5,944 bases of DNA, from positions 1-5,944 of the forward strand of contig JBJKRF010000080.1 in assembly GCA_046704785.1 (NCBI GenBank). The letters run 5' to 3'. Positions 1 through 5,931 of this stretch are shown piece by piece. The notes under the pieces are model-generated. The model was not told the origin of the DNA, ran no database searches, and saw only the letters and a program-made list of their open reading frames with translations. Position 1 is the first letter of the stretch. The number at the start of each line of letters is the position of its first letter. A program made the position numbers and the translations under genes. Source of the stretch: JBJKRF01 sp046704785. GTDB taxonomy: Bacteria > Chloroflexota > Anaerolineae > Anaerolineales > Villigracilaceae.

Positions 1-12
1 GGTATCCCAGTC

Positions 13-127
13 CGACTAAACATCGAGCTCCATGCACTATTGAGAAAACGACCTGTGTGCCAGTCGGTCGCTGCCCGTTATAGCACATTTTCATGCTTGG
101 CAGTGTAGCCATTCATGACGACTAAAC
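13..127. repeat. 9-bp direct repeat CGACTAAAC, two copies
   Basis: CGACTAAAC occurs at 13-21 and again at 119-127, 106 bp apart, both upstream of the gene starting at 173. A shortened copy, CGACTAA, lies at 5803-5809 beside the inverted repeat at the other end of the window. Two copies of a regulatory site are possible, but a 9-mer repeat can also arise by chance in a stretch of this length. Confidence 0.3.
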
Positions 128-160
128 CCAAGTAGGCAAGCCGACTTGCGAGAAATCCGG

Positions 161-166
161 TATCAT
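161..166 (+). promoter_or_regulatory. Possible -10 box for a leaderless transcript
   Basis: TATCAT ends 6 nt before the ATG at 173, the spacing expected if transcription starts at or next to the A of the start codon. No Shine-Dalgarno sequence precedes this ATG, which fits a leaderless message. Against it, there is no -35-like hexamer at the right distance (138-143 reads AAGCCG). This is a weak, spacing-based call. Confidence 0.25.
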
Positions 167-172
167 TAACGC

Positions 173-1099
173 ATGGACATTCCCGAATCTCGTCCTGGAG
201 AGCAAGCTTCCATTTCGTCCGAAGAAAAATTCTGGGCGGTGATTTCGCATCTTGCTGTTTTTGCTTTCGGCGTGGGGATGTTCCTCCCGGCTTTGGGTTG
301 GGCCGACCAGCGCGACCGATCCAACTATGCCTCCTTCCAAACCCTGCAGGCGCTCGGATATCAATCCTTGGGATATACACTCTGGGCGATTGGCTGGTTG
401 TTGGTGATGGTCGTTTGGGCCATTGTGACCGCAGTGAGCATGCGGCTGGGCGGAGGGCAGATAGACTCGCTGTCCGCGATCTGGGCGGTTGTTTTGCTCG
501 CACTCTGTTTCGTCTTGCTTGGACTCTACCTGCTCTTCCCGCTCATCGGCGGTATTGCCTGCGCCCGGGGGCGGGACTTTCGCTATCCTATCCTGGGAAA
601 CAGGTTGGCGAAGTATATTGGCTATGACGCTTCCACCCCCAGCGCCTCGCTGATTTCTGAAAATGAGGAACGTTTTGTCGCTTCGATGGGCCATTTCTGC
701 ATCATTTTCCTGTTATGGGGGCTGTTCGTTCCCCTGGGGCTGTGGCTGATGCGCCAGACCAGATCATCGTTCCTGCGCTTCCAATGCGTACAGACCACTC
801 TTTATCAGGCTCTTGTGACCCTGATCTCTTTTGGATGGATAGCTGCCTTCATGGTGTCGGTGTTTTTGGCGATGTCTTTTGCCGCTGGGCTGAAACAAGC
901 GACCGGATTGCGACTCTTGCTCGTCGCGGCGTTTGTTCTGGTCGGTGCCTTATTGTGCATACCCTTGCTTCAGATTCTGGGACAGTGGGCCGGTTTGCGT
1001 GTGCTGCAGGGACGCAATTATCACTATCCCGTCTTGGGCCGCATTGTAGAACACTGGCTGGAGCGGCGCGGGCCGCACGCAGAAAAGTCCAATTTGTAG
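173..1099 (+). CDS. Tandem-duplicated DUF4870/Tic20-like membrane protein
   Basis: This 308-residue polytopic inner-membrane protein is built from two copies of a DUF4870-like unit. Copy 1 (about residues 17-150) begins EEKFWAVISHL with H26 and ends GRDFRYPILGNRL. Copy 2 (about 164-297) begins EERFVASMGHF with H174 and ends GRNYHYPVLGRIV. Each copy has an entry helix, a short charged loop with an aromatic/Gln segment (SNYASFQTLQAL at 50-61; SSFLRFQCVQTT at 198-209), then further helices and an Arg/Tyr-Pro exit. In typical DUF4870 proteins the loop carries a His before the Gln-Ala pair; here both copies have FQ instead. The family is related to Tic20-like proteins, but its bacterial role is unknown, so I give no function. 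The start is firm: an in-frame TAA lies at 167-169 and ATG 173 is the first start after it. No Shine-Dalgarno sequence is visible. One gatB-flanking line of this gene counted by hand is less GC-rich than gatB. It is 60 bp from gatB and probably a separate transcription unit. Confidence 0.8.
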   Translation: MDIPESRPGEQASISSEEKFWAVISHLAVFAFGVGMFLPALGWADQRDRSNYASFQTLQALGYQSLGYTLWAIGWLLVMVVWAIVTAVSMRLGGGQIDSLSAIWAVVLLALCFVLLGLYLLFPLIGGIACARGRDFRYPILGNRLAKYIGYDASTPSASLISENEERFVASMGHFCIIFLLWGLFVPLGLWLMRQTRSSFLRFQCVQTTLYQALVTLISFGWIAAFMVSVFLAMSFAAGLKQATGLRLLLVAAFVLVGALLCIPLLQILGQWAGLRVLQGRNYHYPVLGRIVEHWLERRGPHAEKSNL

Positions 1100-1127
1100 C
1101 CTACGAGCAGGATATAAGCGCGGGCGT

Positions 1128-1133
1128 TATAAT
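1128..1133 (+). promoter_or_regulatory. Consensus -10 box upstream of gatB
   Basis: A perfect TATAAT sits in the 60-bp gap between the first gene and gatB. It predicts a start near 1140 and a 5' leader of about 20 nt before the gatB ATG. No good -35 hexamer is found at 16-18 bp spacing (1105-1110 reads GAGCAG), so recognition would rest on the -10 or on an activator. It is the natural promoter for gatB and perhaps for the genes behind it. Confidence 0.5.
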
Positions 1134-1148
1134 ATGGGCACTTCAAAC

Positions 1149-1153
1149 GAGGA
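1149..1153 (+). promoter_or_regulatory. gatB ribosome binding site inside a palindrome
   Basis: GAGGA lies 6 nt before the ATG at 1160 and supports that start. It forms the left half of the perfect 10-bp palindrome GAGGATCCTC (1149-1158). The palindrome leaves only a 2-4 nt loop, so it is unlikely to form a stable RNA hairpin. Confidence 0.65.
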
Positions 1154-1159
1154 TCCTCC

Positions 1160-2608
1160 ATGGACTACGAAGCCGTAATCGGGCTCGAAACACATATCCA
1201 ACTCAACACACAGACCAAAATTTTCTGTTCCTGCAAAGCGGATTCCTGGTTTGACCCGCCGAATACCAACATCTGCCCGGTTTGCACCGGTATGCCGGGC
1301 GTGCTGCCCGTGCTGAACAAGCGAGTGGTGGAGAAAGGCGTCCTGTTGGCCGCGGCCATGCACGCGACGCCGCAACCCCGCTCTTTTTTCGACCGCAAGA
1401 ACTACTTCTATCCCGACCTGCCTAAGGGCTACCAGATTTCGCAGTACGACCATCCCCTGGCGAAGGGCGGCTTCATGGATGTGCCCATGCCGGACGGCTC
1501 GCTGCGGCGCGTGACCATCGACAAGCTGCATATCGAAGAAGACGCCGGCAAAACCAAAAATGAGCTGGGACGGCGCTTGATCGATTTCAACCGTTGCGGT
1601 GTACCGCTGGTCGAAATGGTCACCGGCCCCGACCTGCACTCTGCCGACGAAGCCGCCAACTACCTCATCCGTTTACGTCAGCTCTTGCGTTGGATCGATG
1701 TTTCCGAAGCCGACATGGAGAAGGGCCACCTGCGCTGCGACGCCAACGTTTCGATGCGCGAAAAAGGTTCGACGCGGCTCAATACCAAGACCGAGATCAA
1801 AAACGTCAACTCGATTGAAGCCGTGCGCGACGCAATCGAAAAAGAGATCGAGCGCCAGATTCGGGAGGTCGAGCGCGGCGGCAACATCGAGTCCTGGACG
1901 TTGGAGTGGGACGAGGATACCCAAACGCTCAAGAAGATGCGCTCAAAGGAGACCGAGGCCGATTATCGTTATTTCCGCGAGCCGGACTTGTTGCCGGTTG
2001 AGTTAAGCGATGCCTGGAAAGCGACCATCCTGCAGGACCTTCCAGAACTGCCCCTGGAGCGTCGCGCCCGCTTTATAACGGAATACGGCCTCCCGGTGTA
2101 TGATGCCGACCTTTTGACGGGGGAACGCTCCCTGTCCGATTACTTCGAAGCGGCGGTCAAGGCCTACGGCGGCGACGTCGCGTCGTCCTCCCAGGCGAAA
2201 CGCATCTCTAACTGGTTGATGAACGACGTGCTGCGCCTGCTCAACGAGAGCGGCAGGACCGCCGGTGAACTGGCGCTTAAACCGGCTTGGCTGGCCGAGA
2301 TCGTCAGGTTGGTCGATGCCGGGAGGGTCAACACCAGCACCGGGAAGGCTCTGCTGGACAAGGTCGAGACCACAGGCCGGTCGCCACAGGAAATCGTTGC
2401 AGCCGAAGGGCTGGCTAAAGTCGACGACGAGGCGGCGATTCGCGTTGTGGTCGAGGAAGTGATTGCGGCTTCGCCCGATGAGGTCGCCAGCTACCGGGGG
2501 GGCAAACGGGGCTTGTTGGGCTGGTTCGTAGGGCAGGTGATGAAAAAAATGCAGGGCAAAGCCGATGCGCAGAAAGCGCGCGCGATCCTGGAGGAGTTGC
2601 TGCAATAG
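1160..2608 (+). CDS. gatB: Asp-tRNA(Asn)/Glu-tRNA(Gln) amidotransferase subunit B
   Basis: GatB is the tRNA-binding kinase subunit of the cytoplasmic GatCAB complex. It phosphorylates Glu or Asp on misacylated tRNA(Gln) or tRNA(Asn), and the intermediate is amidated with ammonia from GatA. At 482 residues it has the usual full length. Visible signatures are YEAVIGLETHIQL at 3-15, four cysteines of the zinc-binding type (C23, C25, C39, C42), the family signature around 77-96 (FDRKNYFYPDLPKGYQIS), HIEEDAGK 124-131, DFNRCGVPLVEMVT 142-155, LRCDANVS 191-198, TEIKNVNS 211-218 and MRSKETEADYRYFREPDL 260-277. The C-terminal helical YqeY-like tail includes NWLMNDVLRLL 351-361 and GWFVGQVMKKMQGKA 454-468. 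The tail ends GKADA where many homologues have GKANP. ATG 1160 is supported by GAGGA and by homology from residue 3. Neither gatA nor gatC is present, so the complex is encoded at split loci. The next gene starts 17 nt after the stop. Confidence 0.97.
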   Translation: MDYEAVIGLETHIQLNTQTKIFCSCKADSWFDPPNTNICPVCTGMPGVLPVLNKRVVEKGVLLAAAMHATPQPRSFFDRKNYFYPDLPKGYQISQYDHPLAKGGFMDVPMPDGSLRRVTIDKLHIEEDAGKTKNELGRRLIDFNRCGVPLVEMVTGPDLHSADEAANYLIRLRQLLRWIDVSEADMEKGHLRCDANVSMREKGSTRLNTKTEIKNVNSIEAVRDAIEKEIERQIREVERGGNIESWTLEWDEDTQTLKKMRSKETEADYRYFREPDLLPVELSDAWKATILQDLPELPLERRARFITEYGLPVYDADLLTGERSLSDYFEAAVKAYGGDVASSSQAKRISNWLMNDVLRLLNESGRTAGELALKPAWLAEIVRLVDAGRVNTSTGKALLDKVETTGRSPQEIVAAEGLAKVDDEAAIRVVVEEVIAASPDEVASYRGGKRGLLGWFVGQVMKKMQGKADAQKARAILEELLQ

Positions 2609-2625
2609 CTCGCTTTCGGCGAAGT

Positions 2626-4077
2626 GTGGCCTGGCTGCTACAATCTGAACGCGCCTTTCCATGGCGCGTTTTTCTCATTGCTTTTGTGGTGCGTCTTGTG
2701 CCGGTGCTGCTGTCGATCCATCTTGCCATCGGCCTGGACGACATGTTCCAATATGACATGCTGGCGCGCAGCCTGGCGAGCGGAAACGGCTTTCGCTGGT
2801 ACAACCAGGCCGACCTGCACCTGATTCAGAAACTCGTCAACATCGATACGTCGTCGGTGCAGTACGACCCGCGCGGCGTGTTGACCACCTTTCGTGCGCC
2901 GCTTTACCCGGCTTTTCTGGCGCTGATCTATAGGCTGGTTGGCAGCGGGTCGCTGCGCTTCTTCGCTGCGCGATTGGTACAGGCCGCCGTGGGCGCATTG
3001 CTCATCCCGTTGACGTTTGCATTGGCCCGGCGACTCTTCCCCGAAGACGAACGTATCGCGCGTTGGGCCGCCTGGGGGATGGCTTTCTACCCGATGCTGG
3101 TCATTTTCCCGTTAGCGCTGGCAACCGAGAACCTGTTTTTCATCCTTTTTCTGGCCTCGCTCTTGAGCCTGGTGCTCGCCGCCCAAACCCGGCGGACGCG
3201 TTATTTCCTGCTGGCCGGTTTTCTGCTTGGCCTGACGGCGCTAACGCGTTCCTCCGTGCTGTCTGTAGCCGCGCTGGTAGTGCTTTGGGGCTGGTTCCTG
3301 CTGCGCCTGCGCGCCAAAACGCTGTTCTTTCTGTTGGCGCTGCTCCTGACGGTTTTTCCCTGGGTGTTGCGCAACTCGTTGCTCACCGGCCGTCCGACCG
3401 GCATCGAAACCTCATTGGGATATAACCTGTATGTCGGTTATTACCCGCAGGGCACCGGCACTTTTGACTATGGCCCCTCGCTCGACCTGCTGACCATCCT
3501 GAACGACCAGCAGCGCGACCAGATTGGGACGCAAAAAGCGCTGGCCTTCATCAAGGCCGATCCGGCGCGCGTGGTGCAGTTGTGCGTCTGGCGGCTGGCT
3601 TATTTCTTCGGCCTGGAACGCAAAGCGCTGACTTATTTCTATTCGAACGATTTCTTTGGCTTTATCCCGCTGCCGCTTTTATTACTGATGACAGCCACCT
3701 TCCTGCTCCCGTTTGTGTGCGTCAGTCTCTCCGCGACGCTTGGACTGGCGCTGTTGCGTTGGGATCGGACGACCCTGCTGCTGCCTCTCGTGATCGTGGG
3801 CTACCTCGTCCCTTATGCTTTGATCCTGTCTGAAGACCGCTTTCACCTGGCGTTGGTGCCGCTCTTTGCGATCTTGGCGGCGCGCTGCTGGAGCGGCGGC
3901 CTGGACGCGCTGCGCGCTCGCTGGCGCGCCTCGCATGGCGGCAAGATTGCCCTGCTGCTGGCCGTGCTAGGCGTGTTATTATTGGCCTCGGCCTGGAATT
4001 GGGACCTGGCCCGTAATGCGGATAAAATTATCGCGTTGTTTGGCCCGCTTGGGAACCTCACTTACTATCCATATTAA
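2626..4077 (+). CDS. GT39/ArnT-like polytopic membrane glycosyltransferase
   Basis: This 483-residue integral membrane enzyme resembles the PMT/ArnT family (PMT_2-type). These enzymes transfer a sugar from a polyprenyl-phosphate donor to a protein, lipid or glycan on the outer face of the membrane. After TM1 (about 14-36) the first outer loop carries the acidic pair D38-D39, then QYDMLARSLASGNGF (42-56), where the family has its DE...Y...A..L..G motif and catalytic Asp. Other hallmarks are FRAPLYPAFLALIY (89-102), ATEN (166-169), FPWVLRNSLLTGRP (244-257) and SEDRFHLALVPLFAIL (402-417), the usual late R-x-x-x-x-x-x-P element. There are about 10-12 hydrophobic segments, with a final one at 441-456. 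The start is uncertain: GTG 2626 lacks a Shine-Dalgarno sequence and overlaps a terminator-like hairpin. I prefer it because it gives TM1 the family's hydrophobic run before R23; later GTGs (2686, 2689, 2698) would shorten TM1. Donor and acceptor cannot be inferred. It ends 18 nt before the CPBP gene. Confidence 0.85.
   Translation: MAWLLQSERAFPWRVFLIAFVVRLVPVLLSIHLAIGLDDMFQYDMLARSLASGNGFRWYNQADLHLIQKLVNIDTSSVQYDPRGVLTTFRAPLYPAFLALIYRLVGSGSLRFFAARLVQAAVGALLIPLTFALARRLFPEDERIARWAAWGMAFYPMLVIFPLALATENLFFILFLASLLSLVLAAQTRRTRYFLLAGFLLGLTALTRSSVLSVAALVVLWGWFLLRLRAKTLFFLLALLLTVFPWVLRNSLLTGRPTGIETSLGYNLYVGYYPQGTGTFDYGPSLDLLTILNDQQRDQIGTQKALAFIKADPARVVQLCVWRLAYFFGLERKALTYFYSNDFFGFIPLPLLLLMTATFLLPFVCVSLSATLGLALLRWDRTTLLLPLVIVGYLVPYALILSEDRFHLALVPLFAILAARCWSGGLDALRARWRASHGGKIALLLAVLGVLLLASAWNWDLARNADKIIALFGPLGNLTYYPY
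2636..2644 (+). promoter_or_regulatory. Extended -10 element (TGC-TACAAT) after gatB
   Basis: TGCTACAAT matches an extended -10 promoter (TGn followed by TACAAT at 2639-2644), with a predicted start near 2651. There is no convincing -35. It lies inside the first codons of the proposed glycosyltransferase, so if active its transcript would lack the GTG at 2626 and would need a later start. It could equally be chance coding sequence. Confidence 0.3.
2648..2673 (+). terminator. Terminator-like hairpin 40 nt after gatB
   Basis: AACGCGCC (2648-2655) and GGCGCGTT (2663-2670) form a perfect 8-bp stem with the 7-nt loop TTTCCAT. The descending arm runs into five T residues (2669-2673). This is the form of an intrinsic terminator, at a normal distance from the gatB stop at 2608. 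The problem is that it overlaps codons 8-16 of the glycosyltransferase as I start it. It may therefore attenuate read-through rather than end the operon, or the annotated start may be too early. Confidence 0.5.
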
Positions 4078-4095
4078 CCATTCACCATCCATTTT

Positions 4096-4716
4096 ATGAA
4101 ACGTCTTTTCGCCACCGGCCTGCACTATAACTGGAAAATTGTCGTGATGACGATTGTCAGCACGCTGATGCTGATGGTCGACCACTACCATAACTTCACG
4201 CCCTGGAAGCCGTACGACCGCACCATCCTATACCTGGTTGTGCCGCTTCTCTTCATCATTTTCATCTTCCGTGAATCGCCCAGCGCCTATGGCTTTCGGC
4301 TTGGCGATTGGAGGGCCGGGCTGGTGCTCACCATGGGGTCCCTGGTGATTGCCTTGCCGGTGTTGTGGCTCGTGACTCACGGCGATGCCAGCATGGAGAG
4401 GTACTATCGCCCGCTGATCGGCCCGTCGCTGCCGTTCTATACCTTTGTAGACCTGTTCGGTTGGGAGTTCATCTTCCGCGGCTGGTTATTGTTCGGCTAC
4501 GAACGCGAGTTCGGCGGTAACGCGCTTTGGTTGCAGGCTGTCCCGTTCGCATTGGGGCACATCGGCAAACCGGAGATTGAGACGCTCTCGACCATCTTCG
4601 GCGGATTCATCTTCGGGTGGATCGCCTACCGCACCAAATCCTTTTTATACCCGTTCCTGATCCATTGGGCCATTTTCACCTTCGTGGTGCTGGTGGCCGG
4701 AGGCGTGTTGGGGTGA
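4096..4716 (+). CDS. CPBP-family membrane protein with altered motif 1
   Basis: This is a 206-residue protein with about six hydrophobic segments and the layout of the CPBP (CAAX protease/bacteriocin-processing, Abi) family of intramembrane glutamic endopeptidases. Motif 1 aligns as WEFIFRG (123-129), motif 2 as FALGH (151-155) and motif 3 as HWAIF (190-194). Canonical motifs are EExxxR, FxxxH and HxxxN/D. Here the first Glu of motif 1 is W123, with E124 and R128 kept, and the last position of motif 3 is F194. In the archaeal Rce1 structure the first Glu activates water, so classical peptidase activity is in doubt, although I recall similar W-E-F-type CPBP proteins elsewhere. A further His/Glu-rich stretch (HIGKPEIE, 155-162) may compensate. 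ATG 4096 is 18 nt after the glycosyltransferase stop and has no Shine-Dalgarno. The stop overlaps the next start by 4 bp. Family assignment is good; substrate and activity are unknown. Confidence 0.82.
   Translation: MKRLFATGLHYNWKIVVMTIVSTLMLMVDHYHNFTPWKPYDRTILYLVVPLLFIIFIFRESPSAYGFRLGDWRAGLVLTMGSLVIALPVLWLVTHGDASMERYYRPLIGPSLPFYTFVDLFGWEFIFRGWLLFGYEREFGGNALWLQAVPFALGHIGKPEIETLSTIFGGFIFGWIAYRTKSFLYPFLIHWAIFTFVVLVAGGVLG
4699..4703 (+). promoter_or_regulatory. Ribosome binding site fixing the GNAT start
   Basis: GGAGG lies 9 nt before GTG 4713, inside the last codons of the CPBP gene. It selects GTG 4713 over the upstream in-frame ATG at 4617, which would overlap the CPBP gene by 100 bp. Confidence 0.75.
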
Positions 4717-5162
4717 GCGCCTTTCGGTTGCGTCCCGCGCAGGAGAGCGACTCGGACGCCATCCACGCCCTGATCCGAGAGACGCGTATCAACCCGATGG
4801 GTTTGGACTGGCGGCGTTTCGTCGTCGCCGAAACCGCCGACGGGGCGTTCGTCGCCTGCGGACAGCTCAAACCGCACAATGACGGGACGCTGGAACTCTC
4901 CTCCATTGCGGTGCAGAAATCCTTTCGCGGGCAGGGCGCGGCCCGGGCCGTGATCGAGCATCTGTTGGCGGAAAGTCCGCGCCCCCTCTATCTGACCTGC
5001 ATGGACCGCTTGCAGAGTCTCTACGAAAAGTTCGAGTTCCGCGTGCTGGGCGACGAGCATCTGCCGCCTTATTTCCGGCGGCTGACACGCGTGTTCCGCG
5101 TGGCGCGTAGAATGAGTCTCAATACCATTCAGGGGAAGCTCATTGTGATGCGCCTGGATTGA
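4713..5162 (+). CDS. GNAT-family N-acetyltransferase
   Basis: This is a 149-residue single-domain GNAT fold enzyme that would transfer an acetyl group from acetyl-CoA to an amine. Strand 1 is FRLRPAQESD (4-13), followed by helix DAIHALIRETRIN. The core motif A is LELSSIAVQKSFRGQGAARAV (60-80), with the pyrophosphate loop R72-G73-Q74-G75-A76. Strand LYLTC (92-96) and the helix SLYEKFEFRVLG (102-113) match motif B. The stretch INPMGLDWRRF (26-36) and the tail LPPYFRRL (117-124) resemble ArgA/N-acetylglutamate-synthase-like GNATs, but this is not enough to name a substrate. The basic C-terminal end (about 122-149, many Arg/Lys) extends past the core fold. The start is GTG 4713, preceded by GGAGG and sharing GTGA with the CPBP stop, so translation is probably coupled. 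The next gene, comEA, begins 12 nt later. Confidence 0.85.
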   Translation: MSAFRLRPAQESDSDAIHALIRETRINPMGLDWRRFVVAETADGAFVACGQLKPHNDGTLELSSIAVQKSFRGQGAARAVIEHLLAESPRPLYLTCMDRLQSLYEKFEFRVLGDEHLPPYFRRLTRVFRVARRMSLNTIQGKLIVMRLD

Positions 5163-5163
5163 C

Positions 5164-5169
5164 AGGAAG
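5164..5169 (+). promoter_or_regulatory. comEA ribosome binding site
   Basis: AGGAAG lies 5 nt before ATG 5175 in the 12-nt gap after the GNAT stop. It supports both the start and the reading of GNAT-comEA as one transcript. Confidence 0.7.
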
Positions 5170-5174
5170 AAAGT

Positions 5175-5750
5175 ATGAAGACACTAGGATATATTCTGTT
5201 CGGCATTCTGGTCGGCTTATTGGCAGCCGGACTGCTTTATTTAACGGTTCGCGGCCCGGCGGGCCAGCCGGTGACGCTCCAGCCTTCGGAGACACCGGCC
5301 CCGATTGTGATCTACGTCAGCGGTGGTGTGCAGCGCCCCGGCGTGTACAGCCTGCCACGCGACAGCCGTGTTTCAGATGCGATTCTAGTGGCGGGTGGTA
5401 TGTCGGATGGCGCGGACTTGAGCCAGGTCAACCTGGCCGACCCGCTGCAGGACGGCGAGAAAGTGGTCATTCCCGGCGGATCGACCACGGCCACGCCCGT
5501 CTTTACCTTGGGCGGCTCCGGTTTGCTGGAAACGCCGACGCCCTACGCCGGCCAACTGATCAATATCAATACGGCGGACGCCACGCTGTTGACGACTTTG
5601 CCCGGCATCGGGCCGACGACCGCTCAGAAGATCGTCCAGTACCGCCAGGATAACGGCGCTTTCCAGCAGGTGGAAGATTTGCTGAAGATCCCCGGCATCG
5701 GCCCTTCCACCCTGGATGAGATTCGTGGGCTGATCACGGTTGGGCCCTGA
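5175..5750 (+). CDS. comEA: ComEA: SLBB + helix-hairpin-helix DNA receptor
   Basis: ComEA binds incoming double-stranded DNA outside the cytoplasmic membrane during natural transformation and hands it to the ComEC channel. At 191 residues it shows the standard architecture. An N-terminal signal-anchor helix (about 4-26, GYILFGILVGLLAAGLLYL) is followed by a Thr/Pro linker (27-43). An SLBB domain (44-100) runs from IVIYVSGGVQRPGVYSL to NLADPLQDGEKVVIP. A second low-complexity linker (101-125) leads to a tandem helix-hairpin-helix region (127-190) with hairpins LPGIGPTTAQKI (142-153) and IPGIGPSTLDEI (172-183), which bind the DNA backbone without sequence specificity. Both hairpins keep the GIG core. 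ATG 5175 is preceded by AGGAAG. comEC, the usual partner, does not follow: 194 bases of AT-rich non-coding DNA come next. No clear terminator is seen after the stop. Confidence 0.95.
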   Translation: MKTLGYILFGILVGLLAAGLLYLTVRGPAGQPVTLQPSETPAPIVIYVSGGVQRPGVYSLPRDSRVSDAILVAGGMSDGADLSQVNLADPLQDGEKVVIPGGSTTATPVFTLGGSGLLETPTPYAGQLININTADATLLTTLPGIGPTTAQKIVQYRQDNGAFQQVEDLLKIPGIGPSTLDEIRGLITVGP

Positions 5751-5842
5751 CCGCAGCACTCGAATCGATAAAACTCCGACGACCCTTTTTACTCGATCCA
5801 AACGACTAACTATATAGAACTTTAGTTTCCGCTAAGTCATAT

Positions 5843-5870
5843 TTGACAGAATCACAAACTTGTGTATAAG
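5843..5870 (+). promoter_or_regulatory. Near-consensus sigma-70-type promoter
   Basis: A perfect -35 box TTGACA (5843-5848) is separated by 16 bp from TATAAG (5865-5870), which matches five of six consensus -10 bases. Transcription would start near 5877 and run out of the window on the + strand. It is the strongest promoter match in the window, and it sits in AT-rich DNA after comEA, so it probably drives an unseen downstream gene or RNA. Confidence 0.7.
5853..5864. promoter_or_regulatory. Dyad in the promoter spacer, possible operator
   Basis: CACAA (5853-5857) and TTGTG (5860-5864) form a perfect 5-bp inverted repeat with a 2-nt centre. It sits exactly between the -35 and -10 boxes and abuts the -10. 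A protein bound here would block or remodel polymerase access, so an operator is plausible, but a 10-base dyad can occur by chance in AT-rich DNA. Confidence 0.35.
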
Positions 5871-5874
5871 GCAT

Positions 5875-5931
5875 TTTTCGCACTTTTGTTGTTCATTCTG
5901 CCTTTGAAGAAAACAAAAATCTGCACGAAAA
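5875..5931 (+). repeat. Nested short inverted repeats after the promoter
   Basis: TTTTGTT (5884-5890) pairs with AACAAAA (5912-5918), and outside it TTTTCG (5875-5880) pairs with CGAAAA (5926-5931). An RNA starting near 5877 could form the inner, A/U-rich stem with a loop of about 21 nt. The stem is weak and the outer one would be only partly transcribed. Confidence 0.3.

Larger units (their letters stand above)
1..172. other. Upstream intergenic region, no gene seen
   Basis: No coding region, tRNA or convincing terminator is visible on either strand. The minus-strand open frames crossing it run antisense into the gene at 173 and have no recognisable domain. Its base composition is more balanced than that of the genes downstream. 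The only structures noted are a 9-bp direct repeat and a possible -10 box close to the first start codon, listed separately. Confidence 0.6.

Noticed and set aside
1..172. tRNA or small RNA gene upstream of the first CDS
   Set aside because: There is no T-loop consensus, acceptor stem or CCA end on either strand, and no promoter-terminator pair.
122..694. Minus-strand open frame of 190 codons
   Set aside because: It is antisense to the DUF4870-like gene, has a low-complexity Gln/His/Arg-rich product, and no domain or ribosome binding site was recognised.
2003..2662. Minus-strand open frame of 219 codons opposite gatB
   Set aside because: It is a typical antisense shadow of a GC-rich gene. 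gatB is full length and unambiguous here.
4617..4712. Upstream in-frame ATG for the GNAT gene, giving 181 residues
   Set aside because: It would overlap the CPBP gene by 100 bp, and its first 32 residues (Pro/Gly/Arg-rich) do not resemble a GNAT N-terminus. GTG 4713 has a GGAGG at good spacing and a classic GTGA overlap.
5751..5795. Intrinsic terminator for comEA at the T-run 5786-5790
   Set aside because: No stem of more than a few base pairs can be drawn directly before the T-run.
5385..5801. Minus-strand open frame crossing the comEA end
   Set aside because: It is antisense to the SLBB and helix-hairpin-helix coding sequence, with an Arg/Gln-rich product lacking domain features.
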